A stretch of DNA of 64,000 nt from Cryobacterium sp. CG_9.6 (GCF_029893365.1 NZ_JARXUZ010000001.1:1488001-1552000); one strand, 5' to 3'. Counted from the stretch's first letter, positions 28,794 to 38,520 are shown. The notes: a model not told the origin generated them from the letters alone. Program-made: numbers and translations.

Positions 28794-28980
28794 GATGAAG
28801 ACCCACTCTGGCACGAAGAAGCGTTTCAAGGTCACCGGAAGCGGCAAGATCATGAAGCAGCAGGCCGGCATGCGACACAACCTCGAGGTTAAGAGCACCA
28901 AGCGCAAGTCTCGCCTCAACAAGGACCAGGTTCTGGCTAAGTCGGACACCAAGGTCATCAAGAAGCTTCTCGGTCTCTAA
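28786..28980 (+). CDS. rpmI: 50S ribosomal protein L35
   Basis: A 64-residue basic protein ([21 protein letters not shown] ...) that fits L35 in length and sequence. It overlaps the infC end and is followed by rplT after 39 bases; the three form one operon. Confidence 0.97.
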
Positions 28981-29019
28981 GCAACCGACGACCGCACACA
29001 CTTTTAAGGAACCGGAAAA

Positions 29020-29409
29020 ATGGCAAGAGTCAAGAGGGCTGTAAACGCCCACAAAAAGCGTCGCGTTATTCTCGACCGCGCCAAGGGTTACCGCGGCCAG
29101 CGTTCGCGCCTGGTCCGTAAGGCCAAGGAGCAGGTCACTCACTCCTTCGTCTACAGCTACCGTGACCGCCGTGCACGCAAGGGTGACTTCCGTCGCCTGT
29201 GGATCCAGCGCATCAACGCTGCATCGCGCGCCAACGGCCTCACCTACAACCGTCTGATCCAGGGCCTCGGCCTGGCCGGCATCGAGGTTGACCGTCGTAT
29301 GCTCGCCGAGCTGGCCGTCAACGAGCCCGCCACCTTCGCGGCACTCGTCGAGTCCGCCAAGGGTGCCCTTCCCGCCGACACGTCGGCACCGAAGGTCGCA
29401 GCAGCGTAG
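29020..29409 (+). CDS. rplT: 50S ribosomal protein L20
   Basis: A 129-residue L20, an early 23S assembly protein ([30 protein letters not shown] ..., [17 protein letters not shown]). It has a short C-terminal extension compared with E. coli L20. A ribosome site AAGGAACC lies upstream of the ATG. An intrinsic terminator follows. Confidence 0.97.
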   Translation: MARVKRAVNAHKKRRVILDRAKGYRGQRSRLVRKAKEQVTHSFVYSYRDRRARKGDFRRLWIQRINAASRANGLTYNRLIQGLGLAGIEVDRRMLAELAVNEPATFAALVESAKGALPADTSAPKVAAA

Positions 29410-29425
29410 TTTCGAGTAGCGAAAA

Positions 29426-29459
29426 GGGAGTGGCCGCGACAGCGTCCACTCCCTTTTTT
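29426..29459 (+). terminator. Intrinsic terminator of the infC-rpmI-rplT operon
   Basis: Stem GGGAGTGG (29426-29433) / CCACTCCC (29446-29453) followed by a T6 run (29454-29459). The left arm is preceded by AAAA, extending the pairing. Confidence 0.9.
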
Positions 29460-29508
29460 GCACCACATCGCGGCCGTCGTGCCTGCAAACACTGACGTTT
29501 TCTCCAAG

Positions 29509-29514
29509 TAGGCT
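29509..29514 (+). promoter_or_regulatory. Candidate -10 box for leaderless trmH-like transcript
   Basis: TAGGCT ends exactly six bases before the ATG at 29521, with no ribosome site between. Confidence 0.45.
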
Positions 29515-29520
29515 TGATAC

Positions 29521-30321
29521 ATGCTTGATAACCCACGTTCACCGCGCGTTAGAGCCGTCGCGAAACTTGCGAAGCGCGACGCGCGCACCGAGACGGGGCT
29601 GTTCCTTCTCGAAGGTCCGCAGGCCGTCTCCGAGGCCCTCACGTTCCGTCCAGAGCTCGTCGTGGAGCTGTACGCCACGCCGACCGCCCTCGATCGCTAC
29701 ACCGACATTGCCGAGAAGGCGACGGCCGCCGGGATCGAGGTGGAGTTCGTCTCCGAAGAAGTCCTTGACGCCATGGCCGACACGGTCACACCGCAGGGTT
29801 TCGTGGCCGTGTGCCACCAGTTCCCCACCTCGGTGAAGAAGATCTTCAACGCCGACCCCAAGCTCGTGGTCATCCTCGAAGAGGTGCGCGACCCGGGCAA
29901 CGCCGGAACGATCATTCGCGCAGCGGATGCCGCAGGCGCCGACGCCGTGATCCTCTGCGGACGCAGCGTTGACCTCTATAACCCCAAGGTGATTCGTTCC
30001 TCCACCGGATCGATCTTCCACCTTCCTGTGGCCATTGCCGCGAGCCTCGAAGACGTGCGTGACCGCGTTCGCACCTCGGGCCTGCAGCTGCTGGCCGCCG
30101 ACATTAAGGGCGACGACCTCCTCACCGCGCGCAACGAGGGACTGCTCGCCGCGCCCACGGCGTGGCTGTTTGGTAACGAAGCTCGTGGCCTTACCGATGA
30201 GGACCTCGCCAAGGCAGACCGTGCCATCAGCGTTCCCATCTACGGGCACGCTGAGTCCATGAATCTGGCCACCGCGGCATCCGTCTGCCTATACGAAAGT
30301 GCTTTCGCCCAGCGCAGCTAG
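29521..30321 (+). CDS. TrmH/SpoU-family RNA 2'-O-ribose methyltransferase
   Basis: A 266-residue SPOUT methyltransferase with an N-terminal substrate-binding domain (RVRAVAKLAKRDARTETGLFLLEGPQAVSEAL) and the trefoil-knot catalytic domain. Motif 1 is EEVRDPGNAGTIIRAADAAG (catalytic Arg), motif 2 is LFGNEARGLTDED, motif 3 is IPIYGHAESMNLATAASVCLYE-like. Homologues next to rplT (TsnR/Rv1644) probably methylate 23S rRNA; the target is not known here. It sits between the rplT terminator and the amino-acid importer. Confidence 0.93.
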   Translation: MLDNPRSPRVRAVAKLAKRDARTETGLFLLEGPQAVSEALTFRPELVVELYATPTALDRYTDIAEKATAAGIEVEFVSEEVLDAMADTVTPQGFVAVCHQFPTSVKKIFNADPKLVVILEEVRDPGNAGTIIRAADAAGADAVILCGRSVDLYNPKVIRSSTGSIFHLPVAIAASLEDVRDRVRTSGLQLLAADIKGDDLLTARNEGLLAAPTAWLFGNEARGLTDEDLAKADRAISVPIYGHAESMNLATAASVCLYESAFAQRS

Positions 30322-30338
30322 CCTCGCCACTAAAAGTG

Positions 30339-30358
30339 CCGGTCCTGACCGGTTTAAT
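30339..30358 (+). terminator. Terminator-like hairpin after the TrmH-family gene
   Basis: CCGGTC (30339-30344) / GACCGG (30347-30352) with a 2-base loop followed by TTTAATT. AAAAGTGCC (30332-30340) beside it has a distant complement GGCACTTTT (30426-30434), noted separately. Confidence 0.6.
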
Positions 30359-30439
30359 TCACCCCTACCCCTGATGGTTCCCAGTGTTACAAATGGGTTA
30401 CCGTCGGGGGTTTGGTGCGTCATAGGGCACTTTTTCGCC

Positions 30440-30445
30440 TAAGTT
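30440..30445 (+). promoter_or_regulatory. Candidate -10 box of the amino-acid ABC operon
   Basis: TAAGTT lies seven bases before the ATG at 30453, so the transcript may be leaderless or nearly so. Confidence 0.45.
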
Positions 30446-30452
30446 AGGGGGT

Positions 30453-31241
30453 ATGGAGCCTTCAGATTCGTCCCCAGCTACGTCGAACATCACCGTTCGT
30501 CGGGGTGAACCCCTCGTTGTGATCAAAGATATTAATAAGCACTATGGTGAGCTTCACGTTCTCAAAAACATCAATGCCGTGGTGAACCGCGGCGAGGTTG
30601 TCGTGGTGATCGGGCCGAGTGGTTCCGGGAAGTCCACGCTGTGCCGGGCGATCAATCGCCTGGAAACGATCGATGACGGTGCGATCACCATCGATGGCGT
30701 TCACCTGCCAGCCGAGGGCAAAGAACTGGCTGCCCTGCGCGCCGACGTCGGCATGGTTTTTCAGGCATTCAACTTGTTTGCGCACAAGACCGTGCTGCAG
30801 AACGTGACTCTGGGCCCCATCAAGGTGCGCGGCATGTCCAAGGTTGAAGCCGATAAGAAAGCCATGATCATGCTCGAACGCGTAGGCGTGGCCAATCAAG
30901 CCGAAAAAATGCCGGCGCAGCTCTCCGGTGGCCAGCAGCAGCGCGTGGCGATCGCCCGTGCACTCGCCATGGACCCGAAGCTGATTTTGTTGGACGAACC
31001 CACCAGTGCGCTTGACCCCGAAATGATCAATGAAGTTCTCCAAGTCATGATTGACCTCGCGAATGAGGGTATGACGATGATCGTTGTCACCCACGAGATG
31101 GGATTTGCCCGCAAGGCGGCCGACCGTGTCATTTTCATGGCTGAGGGTGAAATCGTTGAAGAGACGACCCCGGAGGAGTTCTTCACCAACCCGAAGAGCG
31201 CCCGCGCCCAAGACTTTCTGTCGAAAATCATCAACCATTAA
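30453..31241 (+). CDS. gluA: Amino-acid ABC transporter ATP-binding protein (GluA-like)
   Basis: A 262-residue polar-amino-acid-uptake ATPase. Walker [21 protein letters not shown]-loop FQAFNLF, signature [17 protein letters not shown], Walker [16 protein letters not shown] and the switch His in [11 protein letters not shown] are all present, the set typical of GlnQ/GluA. First gene of a four-gene operon matching gluABCD of Corynebacterium (ATPase, binding protein, two permeases). The substrate may be glutamate or a similar amino acid. Confidence 0.94.
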   Translation: MEPSDSSPATSNITVRRGEPLVVIKDINKHYGELHVLKNINAVVNRGEVVVVIGPSGSGKSTLCRAINRLETIDDGAITIDGVHLPAEGKELAALRADVGMVFQAFNLFAHKTVLQNVTLGPIKVRGMSKVEADKKAMIMLERVGVANQAEKMPAQLSGGQQQRVAIARALAMDPKLILLDEPTSALDPEMINEVLQVMIDLANEGMTMIVVTHEMGFARKAADRVIFMAEGEIVEETTPEEFFTNPKSARAQDFLSKIINH

Positions 31242-31320
31242 ACAATCCTGACCGTGTGACTTTCACCCGGACCATTATTTGTCCGTGACCAATCCATTCC
31301 CATCAAGAAAAGGAATCACA

Positions 31321-32211
31321 ATGCGCAAGAAACTCAGCCTCCTGGCCACAGCAGCCACAGCGGCACTGCTTCTCGCGGGCTGTTCCGGCGGAGACACCGC
31401 TGGAACGGGCTCGGGCGATGCACCGTCAGCCGGGGCCTTCGATGTGGCCACCGACGTGTCCCTCACCGGTAGCCCCACGTACGACGCGATGGTTGCGGCG
31501 GACAAGGTGCGTATCGGCGTCAAGGAAGACCAGCCCGGCCTCGGCTACCTCGACGCAGCAACCGGAGAACGCTCCGGCTTCGACATCGAAATCGCTCGTT
31601 GGGTTGCCGCCTCGCTCGGCTTCGCAGACGACAAGATCGAGTTCGTGGCGATCCCGAGTGCGAACCGCGAGTCGGCCATCGTGAACGGTGACATCGACTA
31701 CTACGTCGGAACCTATTCGATCACCGAAAAGCGCAAGACGCAGATCGACTTTGCTGGCCCCTATTTCGTCACCGGACAGGGCATCCTGGTCGCTGCCGAC
31801 AACACCACCATCGAGAGCGAAGCAGACCTCGCCGGCACGACCGTCTGTTCTGCGACCGGGTCCACCCCCATCCAGAACATCAAGGACAACTACCCCGACA
31901 CGAAGACCGTCGAGTTCGACACGTACTCGCAGTGTGTTGAGGCAGTCAAGGACGGTTCAGCGGATGCGGTCACAACCGACCAGGCGATCCTGCTCGGCTA
32001 TGCCTCGGAAAGCCCCGACACCCTGAAGGTCGTCGGCGAGCCCTTCTCTGTTGAGAACTACGGCGTGGGAATGCCCCTGGGCGACACCGCACTGCGTACG
32101 TTCGTGAACGACATGTTCACCAATGGCAATGCCACGTGGCAGACCATCTATGACGAGACGCTCGGACTGTCGGGCACCGTTGTTGAGCAGCCCACGGTCG
32201 ACGCGTACTAA
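31321..32211 (+). CDS. gluB: Amino-acid ABC transporter substrate-binding lipoprotein (GluB-like)
   Basis: A 296-residue exported lipoprotein: signal peptide with lipobox LLLAGC (Cys at about residue 21), then a type II periplasmic-binding fold (IGVKEDQPGLGYLDAATGERSGFDIEIARWVAASLG; DYYVGTYSITEKRKTQIDFAGPYF). ATG 31321 gives the proper signal peptide; the frame extends further upstream but without one. It follows the ATPase by 79 bases. Ligand identity is inferred only from the gene order. Confidence 0.93.
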   Translation: MRKKLSLLATAATAALLLAGCSGGDTAGTGSGDAPSAGAFDVATDVSLTGSPTYDAMVAADKVRIGVKEDQPGLGYLDAATGERSGFDIEIARWVAASLGFADDKIEFVAIPSANRESAIVNGDIDYYVGTYSITEKRKTQIDFAGPYFVTGQGILVAADNTTIESEADLAGTTVCSATGSTPIQNIKDNYPDTKTVEFDTYSQCVEAVKDGSADAVTTDQAILLGYASESPDTLKVVGEPFSVENYGVGMPLGDTALRTFVNDMFTNGNATWQTIYDETLGLSGTVVEQPTVDAY

Positions 32212-32297
32212 AGAACACCGTCGGTGGCCTGCCTGTGCGGGCCACCGACTCACGCGCACAGTAACAATTCCCTACACGGAAAGGAGAGGCTCGGCCC

Positions 32298-32945
32298 ATG
32301 GACACACTGCTTAATAACCTTGACGTCTTCGTCGACGGATTCACTTTGACGCTGCAGCTGTTTCTCTGGGCCGCCCTCTTCGCCCTGATTCTCGGCACCA
32401 TCGTTGGCGCCATGCGCGTTTCCCCCATCGCACCGATGCGCTGGGTGGGAACCGGATACGTCAACCTCGTTCGCAACACCCCACTCACTCTGCTCATGTT
32501 CTTCTTCGCTTTCGGCTATCCCAAGTTGGATCTGCCGAGCGTGGGCTACACCCAGCTCGCGATCATGGCGCTCAGCCTGTACACCGCTACCTACGTTGCC
32601 GAGACTCTCCGCGCGGGAATCAATACGGTGCCCGTTGGGCAGGCAGAAGCGTCGCGAGCCATTGGCCTCACGTTCGGCCAGAGCATGTCGTTCGTTCTGC
32701 TCCCGCAAGCATTTCGAGCGGTGATTCCGCCCATGATGAGTGTATTCATCGCATTGCTGAAGAACACTACTGTTGCGGCCGGGTTCTCCGTCGCTGAAGC
32801 GGGATACATTCGGGCGAATCTTTCGGAGCGCGGTGAGCCCGCCATCGTCGTGCTTCTATGGGTCGCATTCTTCTTCGTGCTGCTCGTAGGCGTGCTCTCC
32901 TACGTACAGCGGATTCTGGAAAACCGTCTGAAGGTGGCTCGATGA
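32298..32945 (+). CDS. gluC: Amino-acid ABC transporter permease (GluC-like)
   Basis: A 215-residue HisM/GlnP-type permease with about five TM helices. The EAA-like loop AEASRAIGLTFGQSMSFVLLPQAFRAVIPPMM contacts the ATPase. AAGGAG lies ten bases before the ATG at 32298. It overlaps gluD by four bases (ATGA). Confidence 0.92.
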   Translation: MDTLLNNLDVFVDGFTLTLQLFLWAALFALILGTIVGAMRVSPIAPMRWVGTGYVNLVRNTPLTLLMFFFAFGYPKLDLPSVGYTQLAIMALSLYTATYVAETLRAGINTVPVGQAEASRAIGLTFGQSMSFVLLPQAFRAVIPPMMSVFIALLKNTTVAAGFSVAEAGYIRANLSERGEPAIVVLLWVAFFFVLLVGVLSYVQRILENRLKVAR

Positions 32946-33793
32946 GTAACGTGCTGTTCGACGCACCGGGCCCCCGTGCCCTTCTGCGCCACAAGTACAT
33001 CGGTGTCCTGACACTTCTGGTCGTCGCCGGACTCCTGGGCTTCATCATCTTTCGGTTCATTGAAACCGATCAGTTCACGGCCGCAAAGTGGGAGTTGTTC
33101 ACGTTCCCACTCGTGCACGTCGCCATCTTCAAGGCACTGCTAGCGACCCTGCAAGCATTCGGTGTGGCTGCTGTGCTGAGTCTGGCGCTGGGCCTGCTCC
33201 TGCTGATCGGCCGGGTCTCCCAGCATCGCTGGATCAGCCGGCCGACATACTTGTTTATTGAGCTATTCCGGGCCATCCCGCTCCTGATCCTGATGATGAT
33301 CATGTACTACGGACTCCCGCCGCTCGGTGTGACCTTCGTCACCCCGTTCGTCGCCGTGGTCACCGGACTGACCCTGTACAACGGATCCGTCCTGGCGGAG
33401 GTCTTTCGGGCCGGGATTGAGTCTCTTCCCAAGGGGCAGTCTGAAGCCGCGTATGCCATTGGCATGCGAAAGACACAGGTCATGCGCATGATCCTGCTTC
33501 CGCAGGCCCTGCGTGCCATGGCGCCGGTCATCGTGTCGCAGCTTGTCGTCGTGCTGAAGGACACCGCCCTCGGCTTCATCGTCACGTACCAGGAGCTGCT
33601 CTATCTGGCCAAGTTCTACGGAACGCAGTCCCGATACGACTCGCCGATCATTCCTGCGGCGATCATTGTCGCCACGATTTACATCGCGCTGTGCCTTCTA
33701 CTCGCGGGAGTGGCGAAGATCGTTGAGGTGCGCACCAAGCGCGGCTACGCCAAAAATGTGAAGGTTCAAGAGCTGGTGAACGAGACCGCCTAG
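32942..33793 (+). CDS. gluD: Amino-acid ABC transporter permease (GluD-like)
   Basis: A 283-residue permease of the same family, with an extra N-terminal TM segment as in GluD (YIGVLTLLVVAGLLGFIIF). The EAA-like motif is SEAAYAIGMRKTQVMRMILLPQALRAMAP. Start ATG 32942 (MSNVLFDAPG) overlaps gluC by four bases; a longer frame to 32858 would lie mostly within gluC. It ends the operon 60 bases before pheS. Confidence 0.92.
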   Translation: MSNVLFDAPGPRALLRHKYIGVLTLLVVAGLLGFIIFRFIETDQFTAAKWELFTFPLVHVAIFKALLATLQAFGVAAVLSLALGLLLLIGRVSQHRWISRPTYLFIELFRAIPLLILMMIMYYGLPPLGVTFVTPFVAVVTGLTLYNGSVLAEVFRAGIESLPKGQSEAAYAIGMRKTQVMRMILLPQALRAMAPVIVSQLVVVLKDTALGFIVTYQELLYLAKFYGTQSRYDSPIIPAAIIVATIYIALCLLLAGVAKIVEVRTKRGYAKNVKVQELVNETA

Positions 33794-33838
33794 CGGGGGT
33801 CGCATGCGCGATCGAGTGGACGGCATCCGCTCGCCCGC

Positions 33839-33844
33839 TAAACT
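33839..33844 (+). promoter_or_regulatory. Candidate -10 box of pheST
   Basis: TAAACT ends eight bases before the GTG at 33853, giving a leader of at most two or three bases. No T-box leader or attenuator is visible upstream of pheST. Confidence 0.45.
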
Positions 33845-33852
33845 TGGGCCTT

Positions 33853-34893
33853 GTGCCTGTACCCACTGAAATTTCTGAATCGGCGGTGAGCGCTGCGGTT
33901 GACGCAGCACTCACCGCCATTTCCATTGCCGAGACCTCCGCGCACCTCAAGAACGTGCGCAGCGAGCACGTGGGGGAGTCATCCCCCCTCGCCAAGCTCA
34001 ACGGCCTGATGCGCACGGTTCCCGGCGACCAAAAGGCGGCCGCCGGGAAGCTTCTCGGTCAAGCCAAGGGTCGCGTCACCCAGGCGTTTGCTGCGCGGGA
34101 GAGCGCCATCGGCGAGGCCGAGGCCACTGCCCAGCTCGCCGCTGAAACCGTTGATGTCACCGCCGCAGCGTCAACCTGGAAGCCGGGAGCGCGGCATCCG
34201 ATCTCGCTTCTCACCGAACGTGCGAGCGATGTGTTCGTGGCCATGGGGTGGGAAGTGGCCGAAGGGCCCGAGCTCGAAAGTGAGTGGTTCAACTTCGATG
34301 GCCTGAACTTTGACGAGGATCACCCGGCGCGCGCCATGCAGGACACCTTCTTTGTCGAGCCAACGGATGCTCACCTCGTGTTGCGCACTCAGACCTCACC
34401 CGTGCAGCTGCGCGCGTTGCTCTCTCGGGAGCTGCCCGTGTATGTCGTGGCCCCGGGGCGCGTGTTTCGCACCGACGAGCTCGACGCCACGCACACGCCG
34501 GTGTTCCACCAGATCGAGGGCATCGCCATCGACAAGGGACTCACCATGGCGCACCTGCGCGGCACGCTGGATCACTTTGTGCAGGCGCTGTTCGGCCCCG
34601 AAGCCAAGGTGCGCCTGCGCCCCAACTATTTTCCGTTCACCGAACCGAGCGCCGAGCTCGATGTGTGGCACCCGACGTTTAAGGACGGCGCACGGTGGAT
34701 CGAGTGGGGTGGCTGCGGCATGGTGCACGCGAACGTGCTGCGCGCCGCTGGAATCGACCCCGAGGTCTACTCCGGGTTTGCGTTCGGCGTGGGTGTGGAA
34801 CGAGCTTTGATGTTTAGAAACGATGTAAAGGACATGCACGACATGGTCGAGGGCGATACCCGGTTCAGCCAGCAGTATGGGATGACGATCTGA
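33853..34893 (+). CDS. pheS: Phenylalanine--tRNA ligase alpha subunit
   Basis: A 346-residue class IIc synthetase alpha subunit. After the N-terminal coiled-coil, the catalytic domain has motif 1-like HPISLLTERASDVFVAMGWEVAEGPELESEWFNFDGLN, motif 2 FRTDELDATHTPVFHQIEG, and motif 3 SGFAFGVGVERALMFRN. GTG start at 33853 follows the -10 box closely. It ends with TGATG overlapping the pheT start by one base. Confidence 0.96.
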   Translation: MPVPTEISESAVSAAVDAALTAISIAETSAHLKNVRSEHVGESSPLAKLNGLMRTVPGDQKAAAGKLLGQAKGRVTQAFAARESAIGEAEATAQLAAETVDVTAAASTWKPGARHPISLLTERASDVFVAMGWEVAEGPELESEWFNFDGLNFDEDHPARAMQDTFFVEPTDAHLVLRTQTSPVQLRALLSRELPVYVVAPGRVFRTDELDATHTPVFHQIEGIAIDKGLTMAHLRGTLDHFVQALFGPEAKVRLRPNYFPFTEPSAELDVWHPTFKDGARWIEWGGCGMVHANVLRAAGIDPEVYSGFAFGVGVERALMFRNDVKDMHDMVEGDTRFSQQYGMTI

Positions 34894-37412
34894 TGCGCGT
34901 ACCACTGAGCTGGCTGGGCGAATTCGTTGACCTGGCCCCGGGCACCACGCCCGAAGACGTGCACGCCGCCCTCGTGAGCGTGGGACTCGAAGAGGAAGAG
35001 ATTCACCGCTTCGAGCTGTCCGGCCCCATCGTCGTGGGTGAGGTTCTGGAGTTTGTGGGCGAACCGCAGAAAAACGGCAAGACCATCAACTGGTGCCAGG
35101 TGCGTGTCGCCGCCGACGGCGAGCTCGCGGCCGACGGCGGACCGGCCATTCACGGCATCGTGTGCGGTGCACACAACTTCGCCGTGGGCGACAAGGTGGT
35201 TGTCACCCTGCCCGGCGCAGTCCTCCCCGGCCCGTTCCCGATCGCTCCGCGGCAGACCTACGGCCACGTGTCCGACGGCATGATCGCATCCGCTCGTGAG
35301 CTGGGCCTCGGCGATGAGCACGACGGCATTCTGCTGCTCTCCTCCCTCGGCCTCGACGCCCCGGTGGGAACCGACGCGATTGCGCTGCTGGGGCTGGACG
35401 ACTCAGCCGTTGAGGTGAACGTCACCCCTGACCGCGGTTACGCCTTCTCCATTCGCGGCATTGCCCGCGAGTACGCCCACGCCACGGGAGCCGCTTTCCG
35501 CGACCCGGCGCTGACCTCGGGTTCGTTCTCGCCCAGCACCATCTTCCCCGTGGTGATTGACGATGCAGCCCCGATTCGCGGCCGCATCGGCTCGACGGTC
35601 TTCACCACCCGGACTGTTCGTGGCATCGACCCGACCCGGCCCACGCCGGCGTGGATGGTGGCTCGGCTCGGGCTGGCCGGCATCCGCTCTATTTCGTTGA
35701 CCGTGGATGTGACCAATTACGTGATGATTGAGCTGGGTCAGCCGCTGCACGGGTACGACCTAGACACGCTCACCGGAGGCATTCTGGTGCGTCGGGCCGA
35801 GGCGGGCGAGAAGTTCACCACGCTCGATGGCGTCGTGCGCACCCTCGTGCGGGAAGACCTCCTGATCACCGACGAATCCGGTCCGATCGGCCTCGCCGGC
35901 GTGATGGGTGGCGCGTCGACGGAGATTTCGTCCACGAGCGTGAATGTGCTCGTGGAGGCCGCGAACTTCGACCCGGTGTCGATCGCGCGGTCGGCTCGTC
36001 GTCACAAGCTGCCGAGTGAGGCGTCACGCCGCTTCGAACGCGGCGTCGACCCGGCCATTGCCGCGGTGGCTGCGGCACGCGTGGTGCAGCTGCTTGTGGA
36101 TCTCGCCGGGGGAGAGGCCGATGGCCTCGGCTCCGTCCATGACGACAGCGTTGCGCCCGTGGCGATTCACCTGCCCACCGGCTTCATCTCGGGGCTGATT
36201 GGCCTCGAGTACACCGGTGACGAGGTGCGCAACTCGCTGCTGGAGATCGGCACGACACTCGTGGAGGCGGACGGCGACCTGTCGGTCACCCCGCCCACCT
36301 GGCGCCCTGACCTCACCGACAAGTGGACGCTGGCCGAAGAGGTTGCCCGCATTGTGGGCTACGACCGCATTCCGTCTGTGCTGCCGGTCGCCCCGCCCGG
36401 ACGTGGCCTCACTCGCGCGCAGACTCTGCGTCGCACGGTGTCGCAGACGCTTGCGGCCACCGGCCACACTGAGGTGCTCGCGTATCCGTTTGTGTCTTCC
36501 ACGGCGAACGCTGTGTTCGGCGGGACCGATCAGGTTCGTCTCGCCAACGCGATGGACGGCGCCGCTCCCGTGCTGCGCACCACCCTGCTGCCGGGGCTGC
36601 TGCAGCTCGCGCACCGCAATCGCTCGCGCGGTCTCGTTGACGTGTCGATCTACGAGCAGGGGCTCGTCTTCCTGCCCGAAGCCGGCGTCACCTACGGTAT
36701 TCCCGTGGTGCCGCCGGGCGCCGAGAAGCCGAGCGTGGAGGTGCAGGCCGCACTGAACGCCGGAATCCCGCCGCAGCCGCTCCACCTCGGTGTCGTTCTC
36801 GTGGGCAACACCCGCCGCCACCAGCCCGGCCACCCGGCCACGCCCGCCGGCTGGCAGGACGCCCTCGCCGCCGTGGCGCAGGTGTCGCTGGCCACCGGCG
36901 TTTCGATTCAGGTGCGTCAGGGCTCGCGCCCGGGCATGCACCCGGGCCGCACCGCCGAGCTGTTTGTCACAACGGATGCCGCCGAGCTGGTCGTTGGCTT
37001 CGCCGGCGAGCTGCTGCCCTCTGTCGCCAAGGATTACGACCTTCCGTCGGTCGTGGCGGTTGCCGAAATTGACCTGGATGCTGTTATCGCGCAGGCAACC
37101 TCGGTGGTCTCGGCCACGGAGATCCGCACCAAGCCGGCGGCCACCCAGGACCTCTCGCTCGTGGTGAGTGTGGAGGTTGCCGCCGGCGACCTGCGCGCCG
37201 CCGTGATTGAGGGTGCGGGCGCGCTGCTCGAGCGCATCGACCTCGTGGATGACTACCGCGGCGCGGGCATCGAGCCCGGCCAGAAGTCGCTCACGTTCGC
37301 GCTGCGCTTCCGGGCGCCGGATCGAACGCTCACCGCGGCCGAGGCGAGCGACGCGCGCCTGGCCGGCGTGGCGCTCGCATCCGCTCGCTTCGGGGCGACC
37401 CTGCGCGAGTAG
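34893..37412 (+). CDS. pheT: Phenylalanine--tRNA ligase beta subunit
   Basis: An 839-residue beta subunit with the full domain order: N-terminal tRNA-binding OB domain (about 40-150; VGEVLEFV, KINWCQV-like), B1/B5 and B3/B4 editing domain (ELGQPLHGYDLDTL), catalytic-like core, and the C-terminal anticodon-binding (FDX-ACB) domain (PAATQDLSLVVSVEVAAGDLRAAV). Start and stop are clear. It is co-translated with pheS. A perfect 11-bp stem follows at 37432-37470. Confidence 0.97.
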   Translation: MRVPLSWLGEFVDLAPGTTPEDVHAALVSVGLEEEEIHRFELSGPIVVGEVLEFVGEPQKNGKTINWCQVRVAADGELAADGGPAIHGIVCGAHNFAVGDKVVVTLPGAVLPGPFPIAPRQTYGHVSDGMIASARELGLGDEHDGILLLSSLGLDAPVGTDAIALLGLDDSAVEVNVTPDRGYAFSIRGIAREYAHATGAAFRDPALTSGSFSPSTIFPVVIDDAAPIRGRIGSTVFTTRTVRGIDPTRPTPAWMVARLGLAGIRSISLTVDVTNYVMIELGQPLHGYDLDTLTGGILVRRAEAGEKFTTLDGVVRTLVREDLLITDESGPIGLAGVMGGASTEISSTSVNVLVEAANFDPVSIARSARRHKLPSEASRRFERGVDPAIAAVAAARVVQLLVDLAGGEADGLGSVHDDSVAPVAIHLPTGFISGLIGLEYTGDEVRNSLLEIGTTLVEADGDLSVTPPTWRPDLTDKWTLAEEVARIVGYDRIPSVLPVAPPGRGLTRAQTLRRTVSQTLAATGHTEVLAYPFVSSTANAVFGGTDQVRLANAMDGAAPVLRTTLLPGLLQLAHRNRSRGLVDVSIYEQGLVFLPEAGVTYGIPVVPPGAEKPSVEVQAALNAGIPPQPLHLGVVLVGNTRRHQPGHPATPAGWQDALAAVAQVSLATGVSIQVRQGSRPGMHPGRTAELFVTTDAAELVVGFAGELLPSVAKDYDLPSVVAVAEIDLDAVIAQATSVVSATEIRTKPAATQDLSLVVSVEVAAGDLRAAVIEGAGALLERIDLVDDYRGAGIEPGQKSLTFALRFRAPDRTLTAAEASDARLAGVALASARFGATLRE

Positions 37413-37431
37413 CGCGCCGCCGGGCCGCGCT

Positions 37432-37470
37432 GCCGCGCGCCGCGCCTCGCTTCGCGCAACGGCGCGCGGC
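37432..37470 (+). terminator. GC-rich stem-loop after pheT
   Basis: GCCGCGCGCCG (37432-37442) pairs perfectly with CGGCGCGCGGC (37460-37470) around a 17-base loop. It lacks a T run, so it may be a pause/termination or mRNA-end structure. It directly abuts the first copy of the repeat cluster. Confidence 0.5.
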
Positions 37471-38520
37471 ACTCGTTTGGTCACCGCGCACTCGTCTAAA
37501 CGAGTGCCGCCTGCCCAAACGAGTGCCGCCTGCCCAAACGAGTGCCGCGCCCGCGGATTGCAGACTTATCGGAGCGGCTACCGGCGACAGGCGTCTGGGT
37601 GCACGTGCATCCGTGGGCCCGTCACCGGCTTGCGGCACGTGTTTGGTCACCGGGCGCTTGTCTGAATGAGTGCCGCCTGCCCAAACGAGTGCCGTGCGCG
37701 CGGATTGCAGAGTGTCCGCTCTCTTTTCGCGGTGGCCAACGGCGACAGCCGTCTGGGGGTGCACGTGCATCCGTGGGCCCGTCACCGGCTTGCGGCAATC
37801 GTTTGGTCGCCGGGCACTCGTCTGAATGAGTGCCGCCTGCCCAAACGAGTGCCGTGCGCGCGGATTGCAGAGTGACCGCTCTCTCTTCGCGGTGGCCAAC
37901 GGCGACAGCCGTCTGGGGGTGCCCGTGCATCCGTGGGCTCGTCACCGGCTTGCGGCAATCGTTTGGTCGCCGGGCACTTGTCTGAATGAGTGACGCCTGC
38001 CCAAACGAGTGCCGTGCCGACGGCCTCCTGTACGCATCCGTTCTGTTCGGCGCGACTCTGCGCCCGCTTGGCGTCGCGCCCGCATCCGCCGGGCACTTAC
38101 CGCCTCTTGGCACCTGCTCGTTCCCGGCCGTCGTCCCTGGTGGACTTCGCGCCCGCTCTGCGTCGCGCCCGCATCCGCCGGGCACATACCGCCTCGTGGC
38201 ACTCGTTTGGCGACCGGGCACTCGTCTGATCGAGTGCCGTCCGGCCACACGAGTGCCGTGCCCGGTGGACCTTTTGCGTGCGTCCGCTGTCCTCGGCGCG
38301 ATCTTGCGCCCGCATTCGTCGGGCGCTCATCGCCTCGTGGCACTCCAGTAGCGACTGACCGCTCGACTGAATGACTGCCGTTCGTCCGAGCGATTGCCGT
38401 GTCTGGCTGCCCCTGCGCGCATCCGCTGTCTTTGGCGCGACCCTGCGCACGCAGCCCAGTGCCGCCGGGCTAAAAGAGTGCCGCGACCGCGGGGACACGA
38501 CGCCGCGCGCCAATGTCAGT
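37468..38520. repeat. Cluster A of about 160-bp nested-hairpin direct repeats
   Basis: Three units follow each other with near-constant spacing: the GTTTGGTC landmark is at 37475, 37641, 37801 and 37961 (166, 160, 160 bases). Degenerate copies follow at about 38205, 38340 and 38460. Each unit has outer arms (GGCACTCGTTTGG / CCAAACGAGTGCC, for example 37468-37480 with 37515-37527) and inner arms (GGCACTCGT / ATGAGTGCC, for example 37813-37821 with 37826-37834), then about 95 bases of other sequence that is also repeated. 160 is not a multiple of three, so no reading frame is conserved across copies; these units are not coding. The block holds no gene that can be supported. Confidence 0.85.

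Noticed and set aside
33794..33838. T-box or Phe attenuator before pheST
   Set aside because: The gap after gluD is 59 bases and the -10 box lies at its end; there is no room for a T-box or leader peptide.
37468..38100. CRISPR array
   Set aside because: The repeated unit is about 160 bases with no short unique spacers of constant length; the whole unit is conserved. No cas genes are nearby.
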